Below the pieces are notes generated by a model that worked only from the letters and a program-made list of their open reading frames with translations, had not been told where the DNA came from and did no database searches. This document shows positions 17,145-24,875 of a stretch of 64,000 nucleotides of DNA, piece by piece (the stretch's first letter is position 1; each line of letters begins with the position of its first letter). Origin of the DNA: G963662905 sp965230045 (GTDB lineage: Bacteria > Bacteroidota > Bacteroidia > Bacteroidales > WRLA01); contig OZ245940.1 in the NCBI GenBank assembly GCA_965230045.1, positions 4,092,001 to 4,156,000 on the forward strand, written 5' to 3'. Both the position numbers and the translations under genes were made by a program.

Positions 17145-18020
17145 TTAGCTAATTTCAAATTCACCTTTTACAAATTCATTTTCATACTCTCTTATTCTAG
17201 AATCATTAATTTCAAAATGGTTTATTAGCAATACCAGATTATTCATAGTCAATGGAATTCTAATCTTACTATTTAGGAACGCCGTTAAAAACTTTTGCCT
17301 ATCAACTCTAAAGATCTTCTTTAATAATTCCTTGTCTTTATTTAGTAATGATTTTAATTCGGCATTTAAAATTTCATTTTTTAACCTAATTCTAAACTTT
17401 GTTTTAATGAGTGGCTCAATTTTACTTTCTTTATAATGTCTATATGATAAATTGTCAAACATTTGTAGCATTGAGAATTCACTTGTCTCAAGTGTTGCAA
17501 ATATTCCATTAAGATTTCTATTTAGGTCGTCATGCCCATTCCAATCTTCTTTGCATTTATATCTTAAATCATGCTCTACTTCATGCCAACCTTCTGATAA
17601 AACTGTTCTAATTTGTATTTCATATTTTGTATCAACAACATCAATGTCATCTGCAATTATTGTTTTTGCTTCATTAAGATAAGCACCATCTAAATTAAAT
17701 GTTAGGTTACATCTTATTGGTTTAAATTCCTCAATTGAATGAGGGTCAGTGGATTCATGGTCGAAGTTATGCTTGCGCTTTAATATACCATACACAAGGT
17801 CAACATCATCTTTAAAATATAGAGTAATTCTAATTCCGATAATATCGGTAATTTTCTTATTGTGTTTGCGATATTCTTTCTTTTCAATTTTGGTTGAAAT
17901 AGAATCTGTGCTTTTAACTCTAGAAAATAGGCGATACATTAGACCGCTTTTATCCAGCTCTGCTTTTATTGATTTCTCAATTTTGTTTGTAATGGTTTCT
18001 AGCCCTAATACATCTCTCAT
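17145..18020 (-). CDS. RelA/SpoT-domain nucleotidyltransferase, cassette-borne
   Basis: A 291-residue protein with a RelA/SpoT synthetase-like domain (about residues 20-160) and a helical C-terminus, without hydrolase, TGS or ACT domains. Visible motifs are RVKSTDSISTK (ATP-binding RxKxxxSIxxK), TDIIGIRI (metal-binding Asp59, Arg64) and YEIQIRTVLSEGWHEVEHDL (catalytic ExQ). The G-loop, normally YxSxH, appears to be FKPIR, so the acceptor may not be GDP/GTP. The ATG shares one base with the stop of the NACHT gene (TAATG), so the two are translationally coupled. By analogy with toxic small alarmone synthetases and tRNA-modifying relatives, it is probably the effector of a conflict system. Confidence 0.8.
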   Translation of the reverse strand: MRDVLGLETITNKIEKSIKAELDKSGLMYRLFSRVKSTDSISTKIEKKEYRKHNKKITDIIGIRITLYFKDDVDLVYGILKRKHNFDHESTDPHSIEEFKPIRCNLTFNLDGAYLNEAKTIIADDIDVVDTKYEIQIRTVLSEGWHEVEHDLRYKCKEDWNGHDDLNRNLNGIFATLETSEFSMLQMFDNLSYRHYKESKIEPLIKTKFRIRLKNEILNAELKSLLNKDKELLKKIFRVDRQKFLTAFLNSKIRIPLTMNNLVLLINHFEINDSRIREYENEFVKGEFEIS

Positions 18021-20104
18021 TACACTATATTATTTGCTTGTTGAATACCTAATTCAGTTAAAAATGCATTATCCCCGTTCAATTTAATCCACTTGTCAGC
18101 TTTGAATTTATTTACAAGCTTAGAAAACTGTTGTCTTTCTTCCGCCTTAACCTCGTTTAAAATAACAGAAATCTTCCTATGTCTTGGACGGTTAGCAGTA
18201 TCTAAAAATTTTGATAGAATATAGTCTGAGAGCGTTTTATTGTTTTCATTATCACTTGGAAGTTTTCCGTTGCTGACAGATTCAATAAATCCGCAACCAT
18301 AATCATTACAATTGAGAACATGAATATTTATTTGACCTGTTATATTTTTATAAGTGCATTGATTAAAAACACAATTTACAAATGAAGTTTCATAAAATGC
18401 TCTATTTCTAAAATTTATAAATTCAAAAGTGCAATTGGCAAAAACACATCTGGTGAATTGTTTTTCATCATCAATGTCAAGTTTGGATATGGAAAAGTCA
18501 TTAAAAGTTGCGTTTTCGAATTTCTTTGTTATTTTTCCTTGTAATAAGTATTCTGTCAGCAGTTTATCTTGATTACTAAAAAAACTTAACTCCGAAACTT
18601 TGGAGTATAAATCATCTTTGTTTGACTTCGTTTGGAATTGAAAAGCTGTTGTTGCTAATTCAATTATATGCTTAGATAAAACCTTATCAATACTAAAACT
18701 AGGTCGAACTATAATTTCTCCAATGAATGTTCCAAAAATGAAGTCATTGATAAAACCAATGTTATCTTTGTTCCCCTTCCTATCAAGAAGAGCATGATTG
18801 CTTAGAGTATTAGTTAATTCATCTAAACTAGGTCGCTTGGAAATTGAATACGATTTCCTAATTTTTTCAAGCAATTCAAAGTTTCTATCCATAATTAACT
18901 CTCTTATCCAAGCTTTTGAATCTGATGTTATGTCAAACTCAATCATAGCCTCTGTAAGTCTTCTAAATATATTAAGTTGTTCTTTTGCTTCAATATTTAG
19001 TTGTTGTCTTTCTTGCTCTCTATCTAAAATTGTATCAAAATATCTATCAACAATTTTACTTGGAGTTTCCACAGTTAAGTTAAAGTCCTCTCTTTTAAGG
19101 CTTCTAAGAAAAGCAAGAAGAACAGGATTGGAAATTTGATTTATTGGAATTTCCTTTTCTAAAATTTTGTCTAATTTATATTCTTCTAGCCAGTCTTCTA
19201 TTTTTGGAGGATTTAGTAGATATCTATTAACTTCAAATTCATTTGGATTTGAATCAATCCAATTGATAAATGAATCCCCTGAAAATATTGCAGTTTTCCT
19301 ACCTGTAATGATAATTTTTGCATTATTTACTAGCAAATCTCCAATTGTTGAAAGCATTGTTTCAACTTGCTCAAAATCAGAGTTAGCTTTGTCTTGCTCT
19401 TTACTTAATAGTTCATCAAAACCATCAATAATTAAAGGTATTTTCCCATTTTGAATTTCATGAATTACTAAATCTTCATCAAGTAATGAATGGAATTCAT
19501 TAACAATTACATCCTGCAAAATATGCTTAAAAATTGCTGCACGTCTATCTCTTGAGAGCTCGGTGAAAATTGGAGATAAAGATTTAATATTGATTGAAAC
19601 ATTATTTATTATCTCATAAGATGTACAAGTTTTCCCATATCCAGCTGCTGCTTCAATAATTATTAGTTTAGCTCCACTGCTTGTTAACTTTGAAGTTACA
19701 CTCTCAATAATATTCTTTTCTTGCTTGAATTCTTCATTTTCGAGCAAATATGAGACTGGAATATACTCGTAATTGACCTTAAGAATATCTGACTGACTCT
19801 TAGTAAAATTCTTATAGCGATTTTGAAGTCTTTCAGTTAATTGGGTTGAATGAAAGAAAGATTCAAATAGAAAGTTTTCAACTTCTTTTGTTGTTTTGAA
19901 TATTTTCAGGCGACATGCATATCCAGCATCTGATAATTGTTTTAAAATACTCTGACAATCTTCTTTTTCATTTTTAACGACAATATCTGCACCGAAATAA
20001 ACTCCTTTATTTAGAGTATAAACTCTTATCTTATTATTTGATAATCGTTTATTTAATGTATATCCATATCTAAGATAGAGTGTGTCAAAAGTTTGTATAA
20101 TCAT
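18020..20104 (-). CDS. NACHT-type STAND NTPase with pentapeptide-like C-terminal region
   Basis: A 694-residue protein. The N-terminal ~130 residues match nothing I know. The NACHT core follows: Walker A EAAAGYGKTC (residues 151-160), Walker B with acidic tail KIPLIIDGFDELL (221-233) and sensor IITGRK (265-270). A helical region leads to a pentapeptide-repeat-like stretch (about 529-605; for example CVFANCTFEFINF and SFVNCVFNQCTY). Bacterial NACHT proteins include several antiphage defence proteins that sense infection through their C-terminus and trigger an effector. The coupled RelA/SpoT gene would be that effector (inference). AT-rich codon use differs from the core genes, fitting transfer. 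Confidence 0.85.
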   Translation of the reverse strand: MIIQTFDTLYLRYGYTLNKRLSNNKIRVYTLNKGVYFGADIVVKNEKEDCQSILKQLSDAGYACRLKIFKTTKEVENFLFESFFHSTQLTERLQNRYKNFTKSQSDILKVNYEYIPVSYLLENEEFKQEKNIIESVTSKLTSSGAKLIIIEAAAGYGKTCTSYEIINNVSINIKSLSPIFTELSRDRRAAIFKHILQDVIVNEFHSLLDEDLVIHEIQNGKIPLIIDGFDELLSKEQDKANSDFEQVETMLSTIGDLLVNNAKIIITGRKTAIFSGDSFINWIDSNPNEFEVNRYLLNPPKIEDWLEEYKLDKILEKEIPINQISNPVLLAFLRSLKREDFNLTVETPSKIVDRYFDTILDREQERQQLNIEAKEQLNIFRRLTEAMIEFDITSDSKAWIRELIMDRNFELLEKIRKSYSISKRPSLDELTNTLSNHALLDRKGNKDNIGFINDFIFGTFIGEIIVRPSFSIDKVLSKHIIELATTAFQFQTKSNKDDLYSKVSELSFFSNQDKLLTEYLLQGKITKKFENATFNDFSISKLDIDDEKQFTRCVFANCTFEFINFRNRAFYETSFVNCVFNQCTYKNITGQINIHVLNCNDYGCGFIESVSNGKLPSDNENNKTLSDYILSKFLDTANRPRHRKISVILNEVKAEERQQFSKLVNKFKADKWIKLNGDNAFLTELGIQQANNIV

Positions 20105-20139
20105 ATTTTTTTACTAGTTTGAATTTCTATGTTCTTTAA

Positions 20140-20554
20140 GCTTGCACCGTAGAGTATAGCCTGATAGCACACTCCAATTAATCTCCGTAAAGATAATAAT
20201 TATTTGCATGCTATCAGTACCCCCTTCATCAAACCGTATCCCGAATAACTCGGGACAGGTCCCAAATGTCTCGGGACAGGCTATGAAGTTTTCCCTCATA
20301 CGGCTTACCGATAGAGTTCTTCATTGAGCTTTTGCAAGGGTCTTCAAACGCGCATACTTTTCCAAGTCTAACAGCCCCTTGCCTTTGACAAAAGTGCTGT
20401 ATGGCCGTTGGCGTAACTGCTTGTGCGCTTTCCTTCCTTTGCTTTTCAACCACTTGAACAGTTTATAGTCCAGGTGTTTGATAATAACTTTGACCGTTTC
20501 CCAAATGTGGGTTACCTTGCTTATCGAAAAATAATTCACCGAAATCAGTGGCAT
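20140..20554 (-). pseudogene. Group II intron remnant: maturase C-terminus plus domains V-VI
   Basis: A 77-codon frame (20321-20554) resembles the C-terminal end of group II intron reverse transcriptases (HLDYKLFKWLKSKGRKA, then LRQRPYSTFVKGKGLLDLEKY). Just after its stop comes a domain-V-like stem, AGCCGTATGAGGGAAAAC pairing with ATACGGTTT, interrupted by two GGGACAGGTCCC-type units. A domain-VI-like hairpin (CTGATAGCA ... TGCTATCAG) follows. The catalytic RT domains and the 5' intron domains are missing, so this is a 3' fragment. It lies between attC-like site 2 and the NACHT gene. Exact 3' end uncertain. Confidence 0.6.
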
Positions 20555-20573
20555 AGTCTGACCGAAATAGCCA

Positions 20574-20846
20574 AATTATCGCAAACCAAAGTTTTTCGTC
20601 TGAAAATGGCCTGTTTTCCCTTCCCAAAAGGTATTTGGTACAAAATACTGCAAAAATTGATTCCCCAATATAAATGTAAGCCGGTTTTCCCGAATGGCTC
20701 GGGACAGGTCCCGAAGGGCTCGGGACAGGTCCCGAAGAGCTCGGGACAGGCACAAAGCACACCTGCCCCGAGTAATTCGTGGGTACCTGACCCGAGCCTT
20801 CGGGTTTCTGTCTAAGGCCGGAAAACGATGCTTAATTGTTAGGCTT
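20574..20846 (-). repeat. attC-like cassette end 2 (after the Fic gene), expanded
   Basis: The same block as at 22061 and 28059: GCCTAACAATTAAGC at its right end, then CGTTTTCCGGCC, GTGCTTTGTG, ACCGGCTTACATTTAT, AATCAATTTTTGC and GGTTTGCGATAAT (minus strand). The R'' box GCCTAAC fits the integron consensus RYYYAAC exactly. Its terminal AAGCCTAA is the reverse complement of TTAGGCTT at the start of the Fic cassette (22005-22012). The central loop is expanded by a GGGACAGGTCCC repeat cluster at 20695-20795. Confidence 0.6.
20695..20795. repeat. Short palindromic GGGACAGGTCCC repeat cluster
   Basis: About three head-to-tail units of CTCGGGACAGGTCCCGAA plus degenerate ones, each itself nearly palindromic, sit inside the attC-like block. 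Two further units interrupt the group II intron domain V near 20237-20281. The unit length (~22 bp) and absence of spacers separate it from CRISPR. Confidence 0.7.
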
Positions 20847-20853
20847 TCGTGCA

Positions 20854-21933
20854 TTATTTTTTCAGTATCTCAATCAATTCTTTATTTATATACAAAGTCT
20901 CTCTTCCGACTTTTTGAGATTCAACAATTCCAATATCTTCAAGTTCTTTTAAATACCGGGAAGCTGCTTTTCTTTCCACACCCAACTTGTTTACCACAAA
21001 TTCAATTTTCGAATATGGTTGCTCGAATAGTAATTCAACAAGTTCTTTTCTATATACTTTTGGGGCTTTTTCTTGAACTTTTAAAATAGTCGAATCAAGT
21101 TGGTCTTTGATATTGGTAATTCTTGAAATTGTATCTTTTGATGTATTTTCCACTGCTTTAAGCATAAACATTATCCATTCTTCCCATTTTCCTGTCCGAT
21201 TAGTCTGATTTAGAAGCCGGTAGTATTCTGGTTTATTAGCAATTATATAGGAACTCAAGTATAAAATTGGAACATCAATCAATTCGTTAAGAATCAAATA
21301 CAAAATATTCAAAATCCGACCAGTTCTTCCGTTTCCGTCATAAAAGGGGTGAATACTCTCAAACTGATAATGCAATATTGCCAAGTTTATCAATGGTGAC
21401 AAATCATCTTGTGCGTTAAAATGGTCAATAAAATTTGTCAGCAAGTCAAGTATTTCTGCTTTGTCCTGTGGGGGGGTATAAACTATTTCTCCAGTTGTAT
21501 CATTTTTCAATACAGTTCCAGGAGTACTTCTAATTCCAGCAGTATTGTCAATCAATTTTTGTTGAATGCCAACAATGTCATTCACTCTTAAAAATCCTTG
21601 GCTTTTAGCAATGTCAAATCCATGAAATATTGCTCTACGATAATTTACAACTTCTTTGGTCTCTGGTGAAATATAAGTCTTATTAACAGTCAATGCTTTA
21701 TATAGCTCATCTTGTGTTGTAATAATGTTTTCAATCTCCGAGCTGTCTTTTGCTTCCTGCAAAACAATTGCATTAATCAGCATTGCTTGATTGGGAATTG
21801 TCTTTGCGATACCTTTCAACTCAGCTAATGCGGCTGTGGATTTGTTTGTTTGCCTAAGAATTTCAATGGTTTCCACCTTTTCTCTCAGAGGTGGAAGTTT
21901 TCCAAGTTGATAATGTGGTGCATTTTGTCCCAT
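20854..21933 (-). CDS. Fic-domain protein (predicted AMPylase), class II
   Basis: A 359-residue Fic/DOC protein. The catalytic motif HPFYDGNGRTGR is at residues 195-206. An N-terminal autoinhibitory motif (S/T)xxxE(G/N) is seen as SSEIEN at residues 64-69, which places it in class II. A winged-helix domain occupies the C-terminus (about 285-359). Fic enzymes transfer AMP from ATP to protein hydroxyls, and Glu68 should block this until released. It is the only gene of its cassette; the stop is 7 bp before the attC-like box. Roles in stress or phage conflict are possible; the target is unknown. Confidence 0.88.
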   Translation of the reverse strand: MGQNAPHYQLGKLPPLREKVETIEILRQTNKSTAALAELKGIAKTIPNQAMLINAIVLQEAKDSSEIENIITTQDELYKALTVNKTYISPETKEVVNYRRAIFHGFDIAKSQGFLRVNDIVGIQQKLIDNTAGIRSTPGTVLKNDTTGEIVYTPPQDKAEILDLLTNFIDHFNAQDDLSPLINLAILHYQFESIHPFYDGNGRTGRILNILYLILNELIDVPILYLSSYIIANKPEYYRLLNQTNRTGKWEEWIMFMLKAVENTSKDTISRITNIKDQLDSTILKVQEKAPKVYRKELVELLFEQPYSKIEFVVNKLGVERKAASRYLKELEDIGIVESQKVGRETLYINKELIEILKK

Positions 21934-22060
21934 ATTCTTTTTATTTGTCCCAAAAATACAAATTATGGTACAATTATCAATAATTGCAGTGGTCTTTTTG
22001 CTTGAAGCCTAAGGGTGAATTGTATGAGTAGTGGCAGATTGCGTTGTAATTTGCACCATT

Positions 22061-22181
22061 AAGGTATTTGACTGAAAATACCGCAAAAATTGATTCCCCA
22101 ATATATTTGTAACCCGGTTTCCTTCAACACAAAGCACATATTCCGGCTAGGGCCGGAAAACGATGCTTAATTGTTATAGCC
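22061..22181 (-). repeat. attC-like cassette end 3 (after the lipoprotein gene)
   Basis: The compact core is 22122-22181: GGCTATAAC, AATTAAGCA, the hairpin TTCCGGC/GCCGGAA, TGCTTTGTG and GTTGAAG (minus strand). The pairs AAGCA/TGCTT and AACA/TGTT extend the hairpin outwards as in attC sites. Its end GGCTATAAC (22173-22181) is the reverse complement of GTTATAGCC at 24705-24713, where this cassette begins; extending the comparison gives 13 of 14 matching bases. The block continues to 22061 with sequence shared with copies 2 and 4. Confidence 0.65.
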
Positions 22182-22187
22182 AGTACA

Positions 22188-22658
22188 TTATTTTATTCTT
22201 ACACCTTTAATATTATATGTTTCATAGCCACCAATTCCGGGTCTATATATTACTTCCATTATTAGAGTATCATATCCTATATAATAACCTTCTATATTCC
22301 AAATATTAATACTATCAACAAATGATATAATCCCTTCTTTTGAGATTACTGGTAAAAATGTTTGAGAAATAATATTATCATATACATCGTACCCCAGAAT
22401 ATCATTCCAAATATCGATTTTAATTTTATTTGAATCAATTAATTCAATTTTGTTGGTATAAAAGCAAGAATCTTTTGACACAATTTTCCATCCATTAATA
22501 CAAGGAGGTATTGTATCATAGCACATTACCAAATGAGATTTAATTGAACTAAATTTAAATGTCCCAAGGTAATTTTCTCTGTAATCGTGTTTAATTGGAT
22601 CATCTTTTTTACATCCAAATAATAATAAAAAAAGTGTTACTAGATAAATAGATTTCAT
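22188..22658 (-). CDS. Small cassette-borne lipoprotein
   Basis: A 156-residue protein with a lipoprotein signal (lipobox LLLFGC) and a beta-rich mature part of unknown family. It starts 7 bp after the S74/T9SS pseudogene and ends 6 bp before the attC-like box, so it is the last gene of the GH16 cassette. Very AT-rich codon use matches the rest of the island. Confidence 0.6.
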   Translation of the reverse strand: MKSIYLVTLFLLLFGCKKDDPIKHDYRENYLGTFKFSSIKSHLVMCYDTIPPCINGWKIVSKDSCFYTNKIELIDSNKIKIDIWNDILGYDVYDNIISQTFLPVISKEGIISFVDSINIWNIEGYYIGYDTLIMEVIYRPGIGGYETYNIKGVRIK

Positions 22659-22665
22659 ATTATTT

Positions 22666-23629
22666 TTATTTCGTTAATATCATCCTTTTTGAGTCAATTA
22701 TATCACCATTAACGACCAATGTATAAATATACATACCTTCTTTGAATTGTTCACCTTTAATAGTAATATAATTTTGGCCAGATTTGTCAAGATTAAATGC
22801 TTTTAACTCATTTCCTTGTAAATTATGAATATAAATTTTTGCGCTTTGAAAATTTTGGAATATACAATATTCAATTTTTGTATCCTCAGAAAATGGATTT
22901 GGTGTATTTTGATACAAAACATTATATTTTGCTTTCTGTTTATCCTGGTCTTCATCCATTGAAGCACTTTTTTTATTTGAATTATTATTTTTACAGCATT
23001 CATTTAGTTTTATTAATTCCTTTTCATGATCTTCTATTATAATATGTAATGCTTCTAATTGGATTTGCTGTTCTTTAATGGCTTCAATTAAGATAGGTAT
23101 TAAATTTGTATACTCAATTGCTTTAGTTGAATCATGCATAGTATGTACAATATCAGGAATTATTTCTTCAACCTCTTGTGCTATTAGACCATACTCCAAT
23201 GGCTCTAGTTTTTGCTTCTCAATTATATTTATATTTCCTGTGGATTCATTAATTGTATCTATTTCGTGTACAGTATATTTCTTATTATACTTTACTCCTT
23301 TTAGTTTTCGTATTTTTTTCTAATGGAGAACTTATATCTTGAATATTTGTCTTAAAACTTGAATCTGATGCAGTTAAAAAACCTTGTTTTGTCCATACAT
23401 ATCCATCGCCTCTAACATAAAAAACATCTTTGTTATAATATGTGTTCCATAAATGATATGCGCATGAATACTGGTAATGAACTTTCGTCCAATTAGCTCT
23501 TTCCCAATTTGTATTATACGAATTTACGAATAAACTTCCATCACTTTCCACTCATAGTTGAGAAAATGTCATTTGACTTGTTAATACAAGAAATAAAAAG
23601 ATAGAAGTCTGTTTTATTAATGATTTCAT
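22666..23629 (-). pseudogene. Broken S74-chaperone-domain / T9SS-sorted surface protein
   Basis: The intact gene would start at the ATG at 23629 with a signal peptide (FLFLVLTSQMTFSQL). Directly after it comes an in-frame TGA at 23552-23554 where a tryptophan or similar codon is expected. The frame then runs to 23317, where an A7 run shifts it by one base: reading with six A restores LEKIRKLKGVKYNKKY, joining SDSSFKTNIQDI to EYGLIAQEVEEIIPD, the Peptidase_S74 intramolecular chaperone pattern. The C-terminal ~80 residues (YQNTPNPFSEDTKIEY ... GMYIYTLVVNG) are a type IX secretion sorting domain. Two lesions make it a likely pseudogene. Confidence 0.75.
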
Positions 23630-23661
23630 TTTTTAAATTTTATTTGTTTTTACTATAATAT

Positions 23662-24618
23662 TTAATTTGGACAGGAATTACAATGTGTAACTGCCGTGAA
23701 AGTACTTCCAAACGGTACTGTAAATTCACCATTTATTTGTATATAATCTGTTGCTCTTAGGACTATATTTGAATTGCTAGGAACAGATGAGTTACTTAGT
23801 GAATAGAATTTTTGGACTTTGTAATCATGTCCAGTAAAATTAAAATTGCTCTGTGTAATTCCATTAGTGCAATCAGTTTTTAAAGTATAATATTTAAAAT
23901 TCCTAAATCTCCAATATTTTGTTGGAAAATTCGAAGGTGGATCACAAGGACTTGGTTGTATTTGAAATGTTAAAAACACATACATAGGATGAGTTGGAAC
24001 AAACAACGGATTAACGATTTCATACAATACGATGTCATTAATGAGCACTTGGATAAATTCTGGTGTCCAAATTAAAGCATACTTATTATAGCTTACTGAT
24101 AAATCTGGAAAACCACCATATACATCTGCTGTATTTCTATATATTCCATCATGTGTTGCGTGCGAGCCACTATGAAATTGGGTTCCAAGTTCAGTATCAC
24201 AACCAAATGGTTCTAAGACATCAATTTCATCATGTCCTCCCTCTCCTGTATGCATCCAGAATCCTCCCCATGGGCCTCTTGTTCCACTAGCAGGTAGTTT
24301 ACTTTCTATCTCAAAATAGCCATAGGTAAAAGTTTTTGTGCCAACAGTTTCAATCCCGCCAGAAATATAATCACTTCCAACTTTTTGACATTCAAGCGTT
24401 AATACACCACCTGAGGCTGTTACTTTACTTGGGTCAAATGTTTCTAATCCCCAGGTATTATTAGGAACCTTACTTCCCCAAAGACTATAGTTAAAAGAAT
24501 TGAAACTATCTTCAGTATCAAGAAGATAATGATTAGGGTCTTGGCTTGGAGTTTGTGATATTGCAACAAAACTCAAAACAAGCATTATAAATGAAATGAA
24601 TATTTTATATTTAATCAT
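23662..24618 (-). CDS. Secreted GH16-family glycoside hydrolase
   Basis: A signal peptide ending in VAISQ is followed by a GH16 domain of about 230 residues. The catalytic motif is GHDEIDVLEPFG with nucleophile Glu131 and acid/base Glu136 (ExDxxE). GH16 enzymes cleave beta-1,3/1,4-glucans or marine galactans; which one is not decidable here. A ~70-residue C-terminal region with two Cys, but no clear T9SS domain, follows. It is the first gene of the first cassette, 94 bp after the attI-like junction. An active polysaccharidase is unusual integron-type cargo. Confidence 0.82.
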   Translation of the reverse strand: MIKYKIFISFIMLVLSFVAISQTPSQDPNHYLLDTEDSFNSFNYSLWGSKVPNNTWGLETFDPSKVTASGGVLTLECQKVGSDYISGGIETVGTKTFTYGYFEIESKLPASGTRGPWGGFWMHTGEGGHDEIDVLEPFGCDTELGTQFHSGSHATHDGIYRNTADVYGGFPDLSVSYNKYALIWTPEFIQVLINDIVLYEIVNPLFVPTHPMYVFLTFQIQPSPCDPPSNFPTKYWRFRNFKYYTLKTDCTNGITQSNFNFTGHDYKVQKFYSLSNSSVPSNSNIVLRATDYIQINGEFTVPFGSTFTAVTHCNSCPN

Positions 24619-24706
24619 ACTTAAAAGTGTTATTAAATATTAGATTGAAATTTTTTCATTAAAATAGTCAAATTTTTATAGAGGTGCTCGTTTCATTTTG
24701 TATTGG

Positions 24707-24829
24707 CTATAACTCCCGCATATAAGAACCCCCAATTACCAATACATCGCCTTTGTCCGAAGTTGGTGTTTGCCTATCAGGCTTTATTTCAATAAAATAA
24801 GTATAGGTGCATGCCGGTTTCATATGCAT
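24707..24829 (-). CDS. Conserved small ORF inside attI-like repeat 1
   Basis: A 40-residue frame starting at the ATG at 24829, reading MHMKPAC at the start and DKGDVLVIGGSYM near the end. Its stop codon TAG is supplied by the first bases of the cassette (GTTATAGCC). The repeat at 29014 encodes a similar peptide with no indels although many codons differ. Compare orf11 in the attI1 site of class 1 integrons, which helps translation of the first cassette gene; a similar function is inference. Confidence 0.35.
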   Translation of the reverse strand: MHMKPACTYTYFIEIKPDRQTPTSDKGDVLVIGGSYMREL

Positions 24830-24856
24830 TTTCTTTGTTTCTCTACAAATATAGAT
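24714..24856 (-). repeat. attI-like repeat, copy 1, next to the recombinase
   Basis: A 143-bp unit lying 19 bp beyond the stop of the recombinase gene and ending exactly at the cassette junction G/TTATAGCC. A second copy of identical length is at 29014-29156, ending at the junction of another cassette (G/TTAGCGGC). The last ~45 bp before each junction are nearly identical (ACAAAGGCGATGTATTGG, AATTGGGGGTTCTTATATGC). The position between integrase and first cassette is that of an attI site. Confidence 0.6.
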
Positions 24857-24875
24857 ATTCTTTTCCAATCTTCAA

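Noticed and set aside
20690..20800. Possible CRISPR array (regular short repeats)
   Set aside because: The units are adjacent or overlapping and palindromic, with no unique spacers of constant length and no cas genes nearby.
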